Shown here: in pieces, positions 1 through 8,565 of the stretch
Layout of the letters: every line of letters begins with the position of its first letter
Position numbering within the stretch: position 1 is the first letter of the stretch
Source: Litoreibacter halocynthiae
GTDB taxonomy: Bacteria; Pseudomonadota; Alphaproteobacteria; Rhodobacterales; Rhodobacteraceae
NCBI RefSeq assembly: GCF_004365635.1
Contig: NZ_SOBH01000001.1
Span: 186,001 to 250,000, forward strand
Direction: 5' to 3'
Length of the DNA stretch: 64,000 nt
The notes under the pieces: generated by a model
The model's input: the letters and a program-made list of their open reading frames with translations, nothing else
Told to the model about the DNA's origin: nothing
Databases searched by the model: none
Position numbers and translations under genes: made by a program

Positions 1-302
1 AACGGCTTTTTCAGGACGGGAGCGGTGCGGATCAGCTCCGGCTCGAACACAAGTGCGCAGCGGCGGATGCCGTCCTCGCCGATAACTTCATCCAGACGCA
101 GCAATTTCTGGCGGGCCTGCACCACGCCTTTGATGACCCAATAGATGGAGCCGCCGTCCAGTAGTTCGGCTTCGCGCTTGGGCCACATGCGGGTGATGTG
201 GCGGGGCAGGCCATCGGGACCTTTCGGGCGCGGTGAATTGTGCCACGCTTGCAGGCTTTCTACCGATTCTGTGCCAACGCTTAGCTTGATGAGATTGATC
301 AT
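1..302 (-). CDS. DUF1489 family protein (3' end beyond window)
   Basis: The reverse strand encodes an open frame from an ATG at 302 that runs off the left edge. It starts MINLIKLSVGTESVESLQ and continues through a conserved-looking region (RMWPKREAELLDGGSIYWV, then VQARQKLLRLDEV). This matches my recollection of the DUF1489 family, small cytoplasmic proteins of unknown function that are widespread in Alphaproteobacteria. About 100 residues are visible. The gene is divergent from nrdJ with only 63 bases between the two starts, so they share a control region, and the NrdR-like site lies at this gene's start codon. The function is unknown. The family call is by recall, without a search. Confidence 0.75.
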   Translation of the reverse strand, partial: MINLIKLSVGTESVESLQAWHNSPRPKGPDGLPRHITRMWPKREAELLDGGSIYWVIKGVVQARQKLLRLDEVIGEDGIRRCALVFEPELIRTAPVLKKP

Positions 303-317
303 ATCTATATATTGTAT
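302..317. promoter_or_regulatory. Candidate NrdR box
   Basis: The core CTATATATTG at 305-314 fits the NrdR consensus CwAtATaTwG and sits in AT-rich flanks, about 50 bases before the nrdJ start. NrdR is the ATP-cone repressor of ribonucleotide reductase genes. Only one box is visible; paired boxes at a fixed helical spacing are usual, so this could be a half-occupied or weak site. It overlaps the start codon of the DUF1489 gene, so binding could affect both genes. Confidence 0.5.
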
Positions 318-365
318 GCTTCCCGCTCCCGACTTCAATGCGATTCCAACCCCTAGGATGCCGAT

Positions 366-2639
366 ATGACCGCTTTCGCCGCCCCCATTGCCGAGCAAAT
401 CTGGGACATGAAGTACCGTTTTAAGGATGCGGATGGCACTCCGGTTGACGAAACCGTCGAGGACACATGGCGGCGGATTGCCCGTGATCTGGCGAAGGTC
501 GAGGATAACCCTGCGCAGTGGGAAGAGACATTCTACGACGCGCTTGCTGACTTCAAATACCTGCCCGCCGGACGCATCATCGCGGGTGCTGGCACCAAGC
601 GGTCTGTGACGCTGTTCAACTGCTTCGTGATGGGCACGATTCCAGATGACATGGGCGGAATCTTCCAGATGCTGAAAGAGGCGGCGCTGACAATGCAGCA
701 AGGTGGCGGGATCGGCTACGACTTCTCCACTATCCGGCCCAAGGGCGCAGATGTGAAGGGCGTGGCTGCGGACGCCTCAGGCCCGTTGTCATTTATGGAT
801 GTGTGGGACGCGATGTGCCGCACGATCATGTCCGCAGGCTCGCGCCGCGGCGCGATGATGGCCACGATGCGGTGCGACCACCCCGATGTGGAACAGTTTA
901 TCGCAGCCAAGCAGGACGCCGCGCGGCTGCGCATGTTCAACCTGTCCGTGCTGATCACAGATGATTTCATGGAAGCCGTGAAGGCGGGCGGCCCGTGGGA
1001 ATTAGTCTTCGACGGTAAGGTCTACAAGACCGTGCAGGCGCTTGATTTGTGGAACAAGATCATGCGCGGCACCTATGATTATGCCGAGCCGGGCGTGATT
1101 TTCATCGACCGGATCAATCAGGCCAACAACCTGTCCTATGTCGAGCAGATCGCGGCCACCAACCCGTGTGGCGAGCAGCCTTTGCCGCCCTATGGGGCGT
1201 GCCTGCTGGGCTCGATCAACCTAGCTCGGCTGGTGGATCGCCCGTTTGAAGAGGGCGCCGACCTGGATGTTGCAAAACTGACAGAATTGGTCGCTGTAGC
1301 TGTGCGGATGATGGATAATGTAGTCGATGCGTCCAAGTTTCCGTTGGAGGCGCAGGCTCGGGAAGCAGCCGCGAAACGGCGGATCGGGCTGGGTGTGACC
1401 GGCTTGGCCGACGCGCTTCTCATGGTCGGCTCGCGCTATGGCTCCGAGGAGGCGGCGCGTCTGACCGAGCGATGGCTGCACGCGGTCGCCCGCGCCGCAT
1501 ATCTGGCCTCGGTGGATTTGGCGAAGGAGAAAGGAGCGTTTCCGCTCTTTGATGCGGAGGCCTATCTGGCGTCCGGCACCATGCAGGCGATGGACGCGGA
1601 CGTGCGCGACGCGATCCGCGAACACGGTATCCGCAACGCGCTTCTGACCTCGATCGCGCCGACGGGGACTATCTCGCTTTACGCGGGCAACGTCTCGTCG
1701 GGGATCGAGCCGGTGTTCGCCTATGCCTACACCCGCAAGGTCTTGCAGAAAGACGGCTCGCGCACAGAAGAAGAGGTGGTCGACTACGCCGTGCAAATGT
1801 GGCGCGACAAGTTCGGTGACGCCGAGTTGCCGGAATATTTCGTCAACGCCCAAACCCTCGCCCCGTTGGACCATGTGCGTATGCAAGCGGCGGCGCAGAA
1901 ATGGGTGGATTCGTCGATCTCGAAGACCATCAACTGCCCCGAGGATATCAGCTTTAACGATTTCAAAGATGTTTACATGGAAGCGTGGGATACGGGTTGC
2001 AAAGGCTGCACAACCTATCGGCCCAACGCGGTAACCGGATCGGTTTTGAGCGTGTCGGAGAGCGCCGATACCACACCATCTGAAAACCCGGAAACTGCGA
2101 CGGACGGCGATGTCATTTATATGTCCGAGCCGCTGGACCGCCCCGCAGAACTAGAAGGCCAAACTTACAAGGTGAAGTGGCCGGACAGCGAGCACGCTAT
2201 TTACATTACCATAAACGACATCGTTTTGAACGGCCATCGACGCCCGTTCGAGGTGTTCATCAACTCCAAGAACATGGAACATTTCGCGTGGACTGTGGCG
2301 CTGACCCGCATGATCTCGGCCGTGTTCCGGCGCGGGGGTGACGTGTCCTTTGTGGTGGAGGAGCTGAAGGCCGTTTTCGACCCCCGTGGCGGTGCGTGGA
2401 TGAATGGCAAATACATCCCCTCCATTTTGGCGGCGATTGGGGGCGTGATCGAGAAACACATGATCGCCACGGGCTTTATCGCGGGCGAGGGGATGGGGCT
2501 GAAGACCGACCCTCACGCGCAAGTTGTGAACCTCAGCGGCAATCGTGGCCCGGCGTGCCCAAGCTGCGGCCAGTATGATTTGCGTATGGTCGAAGGGTGT
2601 ATGACTTGCGGATCATGCGGCCACTCCAAATGCGGCTAA
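366..2639 (+). CDS. nrdJ: Adenosylcobalamin-dependent (class II) ribonucleoside-diphosphate reductase
   Basis: Reduces ribonucleotides to deoxyribonucleotides using a radical made from coenzyme B12, with or without oxygen. The 757-residue product has the family hallmarks. C86 lies in LFNCFVMG. The active-site stretch N266-P-C268-G-E270 carries the thiyl-radical cysteine, and C279 follows 11 residues later as the redox partner of C86. Near the C-terminus, after a TSCPD-like region (about 590-720), is a cysteine-rich tail with C731, C734, C745, C748, C751 and C756, likely for zinc binding and re-reduction. No ATP-cone is evident at the N-terminus, which begins directly with the catalytic domain. 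Divergent from DUF1489 and preceded by an NrdR-like box. B12 dependence fits the B12-type dehalogenase found elsewhere in this window. Confidence 0.95.
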   Translation: MTAFAAPIAEQIWDMKYRFKDADGTPVDETVEDTWRRIARDLAKVEDNPAQWEETFYDALADFKYLPAGRIIAGAGTKRSVTLFNCFVMGTIPDDMGGIFQMLKEAALTMQQGGGIGYDFSTIRPKGADVKGVAADASGPLSFMDVWDAMCRTIMSAGSRRGAMMATMRCDHPDVEQFIAAKQDAARLRMFNLSVLITDDFMEAVKAGGPWELVFDGKVYKTVQALDLWNKIMRGTYDYAEPGVIFIDRINQANNLSYVEQIAATNPCGEQPLPPYGACLLGSINLARLVDRPFEEGADLDVAKLTELVAVAVRMMDNVVDASKFPLEAQAREAAAKRRIGLGVTGLADALLMVGSRYGSEEAARLTERWLHAVARAAYLASVDLAKEKGAFPLFDAEAYLASGTMQAMDADVRDAIREHGIRNALLTSIAPTGTISLYAGNVSSGIEPVFAYAYTRKVLQKDGSRTEEEVVDYAVQMWRDKFGDAELPEYFVNAQTLAPLDHVRMQAAAQKWVDSSISKTINCPEDISFNDFKDVYMEAWDTGCKGCTTYRPNAVTGSVLSVSESADTTPSENPETATDGDVIYMSEPLDRPAELEGQTYKVKWPDSEHAIYITINDIVLNGHRRPFEVFINSKNMEHFAWTVALTRMISAVFRRGGDVSFVVEELKAVFDPRGGAWMNGKYIPSILAAIGGVIEKHMIATGFIAGEGMGLKTDPHAQVVNLSGNRGPACPSCGQYDLRMVEGCMTCGSCGHSKCG

Positions 2640-2664
2640 CGGGCTGACGGTCGAACCGCCACGC

Positions 2665-3771
2665 TTAGGTGGTGGAGGTATCTCCAAGTTCGGGAACGCC
2701 GCCGTAGGTGCGGGGCGCGCCGTGGATGACTGGTGCGGGAGCAGGGATCGAGACAGGCCCGTTGGGTGTTTGCACAGTGATCCGCCGCAAATGCGGATGC
2801 GAGGACAGGCCCGCCATATCGTTCACATTGGCCAAAGCGACATCCGAGCGCAGCAAAGCTTGCGTCACCTCATCAACGGTCATTTCGGAGAACTTGGCCG
2901 CTATGAGCACGTCGGTTTTCGCGCGGTTTTTAACCCGTGCCACATTTGTCGCAAATAGTGGATCAACGCCCAAGCGCTCGTCGCCTAAGAATTCGCGACA
3001 CAGGCGTCGCCATTCCCTGTCACTTTGCACGGAGATCAGAACGAGCTTTCCGTCTTTGGTCTCAAACACGCCGTAGGGGGCAATTGACGGATGCATCATA
3101 CCCTGCCGGGTCGGGCTATTACCGCCTTCATGATTGAGCAACGGGACGGTTAGCCATTCGGCAATCACGTCAAACATCGATACGGAAATGCTGGCGCCCT
3201 TGCCGGTGATGCCACGCTGAATCAATGCCTCAAGGATGGCGGCATGGGCGGTGGCACCCGTGGCGATATCGACGACGGAAAGACCCACGCGGGACGGCTC
3301 TGACGGGCCACCAGTGATGGAACAGAGGCCCGATTCAGCTTGTATCAGCAGATCATAGGCCTTGCGCTCCGCCATGGGCCCGCGTTCGCCATAGCCGTTG
3401 ATTGAGCAGGAAATCAGGTGGGGGTAGGTCTTCGCCAATCGCTCCGTGCCGAAGCCCAGCCGGTTCAGCGCATTGTGTTTCAGGTTCTGGATCAGGACGT
3501 CTGCCGTACCAAGAAGTTCCTCCAAGGCGGTTTTACCTGCGTCCGTCGCCAAGTCGCAAACCAGTGAGGTTTTGCCACGGTTGAGCCACACGAAATAGCT
3601 GGACTGGCCCGCCGCGGCGGTATCGTATCCGCGCGCAAAATCGCCCTCGGGGCGTTCAATCTTGATGACCTCCGCCCCCGCATCTGCAAGGCGGGCAGAG
3701 GCGAACGGGGCCGCCACCGCTTGCTCGATCGCGATGACTTTAAGACCCGTTAGCGGTAGTTTCTGCGTCAT
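2665..3771 (-). CDS. CaiB/BaiF family (class III) CoA-transferase
   Basis: Moves CoA between carboxylic acids in the style of formyl-CoA or carnitine CoA-transferase. The N-terminal PLTGLKVIAIEQAVAAPFA and the DAGAEVIKIERPEGD segment are typical Rossmann-part signatures. Asp140 in KAYDLLIQAESG is the likely catalytic residue that forms the acyl-anhydride. At 368 residues it is slightly shorter than most members (about 380-410). The ATG at 3771 overlaps the acyl-CoA dehydrogenase stop codon (TGATG), so the two genes are translationally coupled. It probably activates the acid substrate that the dehydrogenase then oxidises. The substrate cannot be read from sequence. Confidence 0.88.
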   Translation of the reverse strand: MTQKLPLTGLKVIAIEQAVAAPFASARLADAGAEVIKIERPEGDFARGYDTAAAGQSSYFVWLNRGKTSLVCDLATDAGKTALEELLGTADVLIQNLKHNALNRLGFGTERLAKTYPHLISCSINGYGERGPMAERKAYDLLIQAESGLCSITGGPSEPSRVGLSVVDIATGATAHAAILEALIQRGITGKGASISVSMFDVIAEWLTVPLLNHEGGNSPTRQGMMHPSIAPYGVFETKDGKLVLISVQSDREWRRLCREFLGDERLGVDPLFATNVARVKNRAKTDVLIAAKFSEMTVDEVTQALLRSDVALANVNDMAGLSSHPHLRRITVQTPNGPVSIPAPAPVIHGAPRTYGGVPELGDTSTT

Positions 3772-4934
3772 CAAAACGACCTCGGCATGCCTAGCACATG
3801 CTCGGCGACATAGGACAGGATCAGGTTGGTTGAGATTGGCGCAACCTGATACAGCCGCGTCTCGCGGAATTTGCGTTCGATGTCATATTCGCAGGCAAAA
3901 CCGAAGCCGCCGTGGAATTGTAGGCACGCATTGGCGGCCTCCCATGATGCTTTCGCAGCAAGGTACTTCGCCATATTGGCCTGCGCACCACAGTCCTCGC
4001 CCGCGTCATAGCGGCGGCACGCGTCGTAGCGCATCAGATTGGCCGCCTCGATTTCGATGAAAGCTTCCGCGATTGGAAATTGAACCCCTTGGTTTTGCCC
4101 GATGGGGCGCCCGAAAACGGTGCGTTCGCTGACATATTTGGTCACGCGGTCTGTGAACCAGTAGCCGTCCCCGATACATTCCGCCGCGATCAATGTGCGT
4201 TCGGCGTTCAGGCCGGTCAGGATATACTTGAAGCCCTTGCCTTCCTCGCCGATCAGGTTTTCCTCGGGGATTTCCAGATTGTCGAAGAACAGCTCGTTGG
4301 TCTCGTGATTCACCATATTCAGGATGGGCCGCACGGACATGCCGTTTTGCATCGCGTCTTTGATATCGACGAGGAAGATCGACAGACCTTCGGATTTCTT
4401 CTTTACCTCTGACAACGGTGTCGTTCGGGCCAGCAGGATCATCAGGTCCGAGTGCTGCACACGGCTGATCCAAACCTTCTGCCCGTTAATCACATAGCGG
4501 TCGCCTTTCTTGACAGCGGTGGTCTTGAGCTGCGTCGTATCTGTTCCGGTTGTGGGCTCGGTCACACCCATGGATTGCAACCGCAACTCGCCGGAGGCAA
4601 TGCGGGGCAGGTATTTCTGGCGCTGCTCTTCCGAACCATGACGCACCAAGGTGTTCATATTATACATCTGGCCATGGCACGCGCCGGAATTGCCGCCTGC
4701 GCGGTTGATTTCTTCCATGATGACGGAGGCTTCCGTTAGCCCAAGCCCCGAGCCTCCGTATTGTTCAGGGATCAAAGCCGCCATCCAGCCCGCCTTAGTC
4801 AGCGCATCGACGAATGCTTCGGGGTATCCGCGCTGTTCGTCGATTTTGCGGTGGTATTCGTCGGGAAACTCGGCGCAAAGCGCGCGTATCGCGTCCCGTA
4901 TATCTTCAAATTCGTCAGTGGTGTGTTGAAGCAT
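3771..4934 (-). CDS. Acyl-CoA dehydrogenase (FAD-dependent)
   Basis: A 387-residue acyl-CoA dehydrogenase. It has the helical N-domain, the FAD/substrate segment GVTEPTTGTDTTQL, the beta-domain INGQKVWISR, and the C-terminal helical domain with FHGGFGFACEYDIERKFRE. These enzymes form an alpha,beta double bond in an acyl-CoA and pass electrons to ETF. The start chosen is the ATG at 4934, preceded by GAGAG; upstream in-frame starts are non-ATG and lack a ribosome site. First gene of a two-gene operon with the CoA-transferase, divergent from the SDR gene. The pair suggests CoA activation followed by oxidation of a small, possibly branched or cyclic acid. Confidence 0.92.
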   Translation of the reverse strand: MLQHTTDEFEDIRDAIRALCAEFPDEYHRKIDEQRGYPEAFVDALTKAGWMAALIPEQYGGSGLGLTEASVIMEEINRAGGNSGACHGQMYNMNTLVRHGSEEQRQKYLPRIASGELRLQSMGVTEPTTGTDTTQLKTTAVKKGDRYVINGQKVWISRVQHSDLMILLARTTPLSEVKKKSEGLSIFLVDIKDAMQNGMSVRPILNMVNHETNELFFDNLEIPEENLIGEEGKGFKYILTGLNAERTLIAAECIGDGYWFTDRVTKYVSERTVFGRPIGQNQGVQFPIAEAFIEIEAANLMRYDACRRYDAGEDCGAQANMAKYLAAKASWEAANACLQFHGGFGFACEYDIERKFRETRLYQVAPISTNLILSYVAEHVLGMPRSF

Positions 4935-4965
4935 GATCACTCTCGTCAACAAGGGGGCTGAAATT

Positions 4966-4977
4966 CGCAAGCTTGCG
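4966..4977. promoter_or_regulatory. Perfect 12-bp palindrome in divergent promoter region
   Basis: CGCAAGCTTGCG is a perfect palindrome, 32 bases upstream of the acyl-CoA dehydrogenase start and about 120 bases upstream of the SDR start. A second inverted repeat, ATAGC-TTTGC-GCTAT, lies at 5041-5055 just before the SDR. These are candidate operators for a shared regulator of the two divergent units. No regulator gene is adjacent; the LysR at 10743-11660 is the nearest in the block. The function is inferred from position and symmetry only. Confidence 0.35.
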
Positions 4978-5097
4978 TATGGGGATCACTATGGCCCCCA
5001 CCATTCTGATACTGCAAACATATAAAACCATCGGCACGTTATAGCTTTGCGCTATCGGCTGTCGGCATATAAAATCCACCCGACAAGGAGATTTATC

Positions 5098-5865
5098 ATG
5101 GAATTGAAAACAGGCATGTCAGCGGTTGTGACCGGTGGCGGATCAGGTTTGGGCGAAGCGACGGCACGCGCATTGGCGGCCAAGGGTTTGAAGGTCGCAA
5201 TCTTTGACCGCAATGCGGAGGCCGGGCAGGCTGTCGCCTCTGATATTGGTGGCCTGTTTTGTAACGCCGACGTCACCGACAATGAGAGCATGGTCGCAGC
5301 GTTTGAGGCCGCACGTCTTGCCCATGGGCAGGAACGTGTGTTGGTCTCTTGTGCGGGCATCGCACCGGGGGCGAAAACTGCCTCAAAGGGACAGCCGCAT
5401 GACGCGCAACTTTTTCGCACGGCGTTGGATGTAAACTTGTTCGGCGTTTTTATGGCCTCGTCTTTGGCCGCCGCTGGAATGTCCGAAGCAAACGCTTTGA
5501 ATGACGATGGCGAGCGGGGGGTGATCATCAATACGGCCTCAATCGCGGCCTTTGACGGGCAGGTCGGGCAGATTGCCTATGCGGCGTCTAAAGCAGGTAT
5601 CGTGGGGATGACTCTGCCGATGGCGCGCGATCTAAGCCGCTCCGGTATTCGCGTCATGGCCATCGCGCCGGGGCTGTTCATGACGCCGATGATGAAAGGG
5701 CTACCACAAGACGTGCAAGACTCCTTAGGCGGGCAAACACCCTTTCCTCAACGGCTAGGCGATCCAGCAGAATTTGCGGCGCTCGTCTGCTCCATCTGCG
5801 AAAATGTGATGATGAACGGCGAAGTCATCCGGCTGGACGGCGCAATTCGTATGGGGCCTAGGTAA
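5098..5865 (+). CDS. SDR family oxidoreductase (3-hydroxyacyl-CoA dehydrogenase type II-like)
   Basis: A 255-residue short-chain dehydrogenase. The cofactor loop TGGGSGLGEA is near residue 13, and the N-A-G equivalent is SCAGIAPG. The active site is Y161-x3-K165 (YAASK), with the serine in NTASIAAF. The overall pattern, including the C-terminal GEVIRLDGAIRMGPR, resembles 3-hydroxyacyl-CoA dehydrogenases of the HSD10 type, which oxidise 2-methyl-3-hydroxybutyryl-CoA and similar substrates. The ATG at 5098 is preceded by AAGGAG at proper distance. Divergent from the acyl-CoA dehydrogenase operon. Together they could run a short beta-oxidation-like sequence; the hydratase between them is not in this window. 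Confidence 0.88.
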   Translation: MELKTGMSAVVTGGGSGLGEATARALAAKGLKVAIFDRNAEAGQAVASDIGGLFCNADVTDNESMVAAFEAARLAHGQERVLVSCAGIAPGAKTASKGQPHDAQLFRTALDVNLFGVFMASSLAAAGMSEANALNDDGERGVIINTASIAAFDGQVGQIAYAASKAGIVGMTLPMARDLSRSGIRVMAIAPGLFMTPMMKGLPQDVQDSLGGQTPFPQRLGDPAEFAALVCSICENVMMNGEVIRLDGAIRMGPR

Positions 5866-5873
5866 CTGCGCAT

Positions 5874-5912
5874 CTTCGACCGTCAAACGGTCTAGGTCGC
5901 GACCGGTCGAAG
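5874..5912. terminator. Inverted repeat between convergent SDR and BKACE genes
   Basis: CTTCGACCG at 5874-5882 pairs with CGGTCGAAG at 5904-5912, giving a 9-bp stem with a 21-base loop. It sits just after the SDR stop and covers the BKACE stop. There is no T-run, so it is a weak candidate for a bidirectional, possibly Rho-independent-like stop. Confidence 0.3.
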
Positions 5913-6728
5913 TCCTAGAATTTCACGGGATTGCTGCCAAGTCGCGACAGGGCGGTCGTATTTTTCGCACAGCCCGACGGCGCGTTGCACCAAGGCTGCG
6001 TTCGACGGGGCGAGGGTCTCGCGATCCCAGCGGATGTTGTCCTCCAAGCCGGTTCGCGTATGTCCACCTTGCGCGATTGACCATTCATTGACCTGAACTT
6101 GTGCCGGTCCAACGCCTGCCGCGCACCACTCTGCGTCAGGGGCGAGGCGGTTTAGCGTTTCAATGTAGAAATCGAAAATTCGCTTGTCGGCAGGCATCGC
6201 ATTCTTCACGCCCATCACGAATTGCACATATAGAGGCCCCTTTAGCCGTCCGTCGGCGGCCATGCGTGTGGCCTGAACAATATGGCTGAGGTCAAAGGCC
6301 TCGATCTCTGGTTTCACATCATATTTCAGCATCTCGGCTGCCAGCCAATTCACCAGATCGGGGCTGTTTTCGTAGACGCGGGTCGGGAAGTTGTTAGACC
6401 CCACGGATAGCGAGGCCATATCTGGCGCCAAGGGCAGCATCCCACCGCGGTCACGTCCCGAGCCAGAGCGCCCGCCGGTAGAGAGTTGGATAACCATGCC
6501 GGGGCAGTGCTTTTTTATACCTTCTTTCAGCCGCGCAAACCGTTCCGCGTCCGAGGTAGGTTTGCCTTGATCATCGCGAACATGACAATGCGCGATGGAG
6601 GCACCTGCCTCGAAAGACGCATGCGTGCTTTCGATCTGTTCGGTGATCGTGACGGGCACCGCAGGGTTGTCGGCTTGTGTTGGGACGGATCCGGTAATGG
6701 CCACGCAGATGATGCAGGGTTTAGACAT
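5892..6728 (-). CDS. BKACE family beta-keto acid cleavage enzyme (DUF849)
   Basis: 278 residues of the BKACE (3-keto-5-aminohexanoate cleavage, DUF849) family. These zinc TIM-barrel enzymes split a beta-keto acid with acetyl-CoA, giving acetoacetate and a new acyl-CoA. The zinc motif H47-C-H49 with R51 (HCHVRD) is clear, and KPEIEAFDLSHI carries the acidic ligand region. Known family substrates include 3-keto-5-aminohexanoate, dehydrocarnitine and beta-ketoadipate; which one applies here cannot be told. Downstream of hyuA-hyuB on the same strand with a 122-base gap, so probably part of the same catabolic unit. Confidence 0.88.
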   Translation of the reverse strand: MSKPCIICVAITGSVPTQADNPAVPVTITEQIESTHASFEAGASIAHCHVRDDQGKPTSDAERFARLKEGIKKHCPGMVIQLSTGGRSGSGRDRGGMLPLAPDMASLSVGSNNFPTRVYENSPDLVNWLAAEMLKYDVKPEIEAFDLSHIVQATRMAADGRLKGPLYVQFVMGVKNAMPADKRIFDFYIETLNRLAPDAEWCAAGVGPAQVQVNEWSIAQGGHTRTGLEDNIRWDRETLAPSNAALVQRAVGLCEKYDRPVATWQQSREILGLRPVAT

Positions 6729-6850
6729 TGTGGTGTTCCTCTACACGCCGATCAACAGGGCTATGCACTCGCCTCGGCGATTGCTGAAACGATAGGGGAT
6801 GGCCTCCCGTGATGCAATTAACGTCCCGTGGAAAGCCTCTAAAGGTTGAC

Positions 6851-8560
6851 CTAGACCGTGTCGCCCTTGCGCATCTTTTCTTGCACATCCGCGATGTCCG
6901 CATCGCTTAACGCATAATCGCGTTTGGCCGTCTCGGCGGTGATATAGCCTCGCAAAAGATCGCGTTTGACCAGATCAAGCGACCGTTCCGCCGGATCGCC
7001 ATAGCCCGCGCCCCCTGGCAGGGCGAGCATCACCTTACGCCCATGTGGCACGAATTGCTTGCCCTTGCCATACATCTTGGACCCGTCGTCTTGCGCGATG
7101 GTGGTGCAGGCCCCCGCATTGCCGCCGCGACGCCCGCGGGCGGGATGATCGACACGGTCAAACATGGCCTGAAAGTCGAACTCGTGCCCCTCGCGTGCGC
7201 CGACCTCCATATATTGCCCCAACCCGCCACGTTGCTTGCCAGCTCCGCCTGAATCGGGACGCAATTCCTTGCGCCAGATGATCACAGGCCCCGCATGCTC
7301 CGTGGCCTCGATCGGCATCGTCATAACTCCAGAAGGGAACGCCGTGGCGTTCAACCCGTCATGCTCGGGACGCGCGCCGGAGCCGCCGGAGTTGAACGTC
7401 AGCACCTCGGAGCGCACGGCGTCCGGTGGCGCTGGCGCGTCGGTGCGCGGGCGTAAAGAGACTTGGAAGTTGCACAGGCAGCCCGCACCTTCGGCGGGCA
7501 CCACGCCCGGCAGGATTTTATCCAAGGCGTCGTAGACCGTATCCGGCACGAAATGCCCCACGATATGGCGCAAGGCCACGGGGGCCGGGTGCACAGCGTT
7601 GACGATGGTGTTCTCCGGCGCTTCGATCTCGAACGGAGCCAGTGAGGCCGCGTTGTTCGGGATCTCCGGCGCGATGGCGCATTTCAGCGCGTAGCAGGCA
7701 TAGGCCTTGGCGTAGACCAGCGGGCAGTTGATGCCCTTCTTGTCGACGCCGGAGGTACCCGTGAAGTCCGACACGATCCGGTCCTCCTTGATCGTCAGTT
7801 TGACCTTCAGCGTGATTGGGGTGGCGAAGCCGTCGACGGTCATCTCGCCCTCTGCGCTGGTGCGGGGCAGGGCGGCGATACGCTCCAACGTGGCGCGGCG
7901 GGAGTTGTCCAAGATGAACGCGGCGATGCCGTCCAGATCGTCCAGCCCGAACTCCTCCATCATCTCGATCAGACGGCGGTGACCGATCTCGTTACACGTC
8001 GCCAGCGCATACATGTCGCCGATCAACTGATCCGGCTCGCGCACATTGCCGCGCACGATGCGCACTAAGGTGTCGTCCACGTCGCCACGCTCCGCGAATT
8101 TCATGATGGGGATGTAGAGCCCTTCCTCATAGACACTCGCCGCATCCGCCCCGAAGCCGCGCCCGCCAATATCCACGATATGCGCGGTGCAGGCGAAGAA
8201 GCCGACCAGAACGCCGTTATGGAAAGAGGGCGTCACCATCGTGATATCGTGCAGGTGGCCGGTGCCTTCCCAAGGGTCGTTGGTCAGGTAGACGTCGCCT
8301 TCAAAGATGTTCTGCCGCCCGATGCGCCGGATGAAATGCGCCACCGCGTCTGCCATGGCGTTGACGTGGCCGGGCGTGCCGGTGACCGCTTGTGCCAACA
8401 TTCGACCATGGGTGTCGTATACCCCTGCGGACAAGTCGCCCGCTTCGCGCACGGAGGTCGAGAACGCGGTGCGCACTAGGGCTTGCGCCTGCTCTTCGAC
8501 GACCGAGATCAGACGGTTCCACATGACCTGATAGGCGACGTTGGACTGTGACTGTGCCAT
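6851..8560 (-). CDS. hyuB: Hydantoinase B / 5-oxoprolinase beta-type subunit
   Basis: 569 residues of the HyuB/oxoprolinase beta family. The start (YQVMWNRLISVVEEQAQALV), the segment VREAGDLSAGVYDTHGRMLAQ and the TNDPWEGTGHLHDIT motif are all characteristic. It forms the second half of ATP-dependent enzymes that open hydantoin or 5-oxoproline rings, and is also related to acetone/acetophenone carboxylase subunits. It lies 5 bases after hyuA, so both subunits are made together at matched levels. Length and motifs are intact. The particular substrate is not predictable, since the family covers N-methylhydantoinase, oxoprolinase and carboxylase activities. Confidence 0.9.
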   Translation of the reverse strand: MAQSQSNVAYQVMWNRLISVVEEQAQALVRTAFSTSVREAGDLSAGVYDTHGRMLAQAVTGTPGHVNAMADAVAHFIRRIGRQNIFEGDVYLTNDPWEGTGHLHDITMVTPSFHNGVLVGFFACTAHIVDIGGRGFGADAASVYEEGLYIPIMKFAERGDVDDTLVRIVRGNVREPDQLIGDMYALATCNEIGHRRLIEMMEEFGLDDLDGIAAFILDNSRRATLERIAALPRTSAEGEMTVDGFATPITLKVKLTIKEDRIVSDFTGTSGVDKKGINCPLVYAKAYACYALKCAIAPEIPNNAASLAPFEIEAPENTIVNAVHPAPVALRHIVGHFVPDTVYDALDKILPGVVPAEGAGCLCNFQVSLRPRTDAPAPPDAVRSEVLTFNSGGSGARPEHDGLNATAFPSGVMTMPIEATEHAGPVIIWRKELRPDSGGAGKQRGGLGQYMEVGAREGHEFDFQAMFDRVDHPARGRRGGNAGACTTIAQDDGSKMYGKGKQFVPHGRKVMLALPGGAGYGDPAERSLDLVKRDLLRGYITAETAKRDYALSDADIADVQEKMRKGDTV

Positions 8561-8565
8561 GTGAT

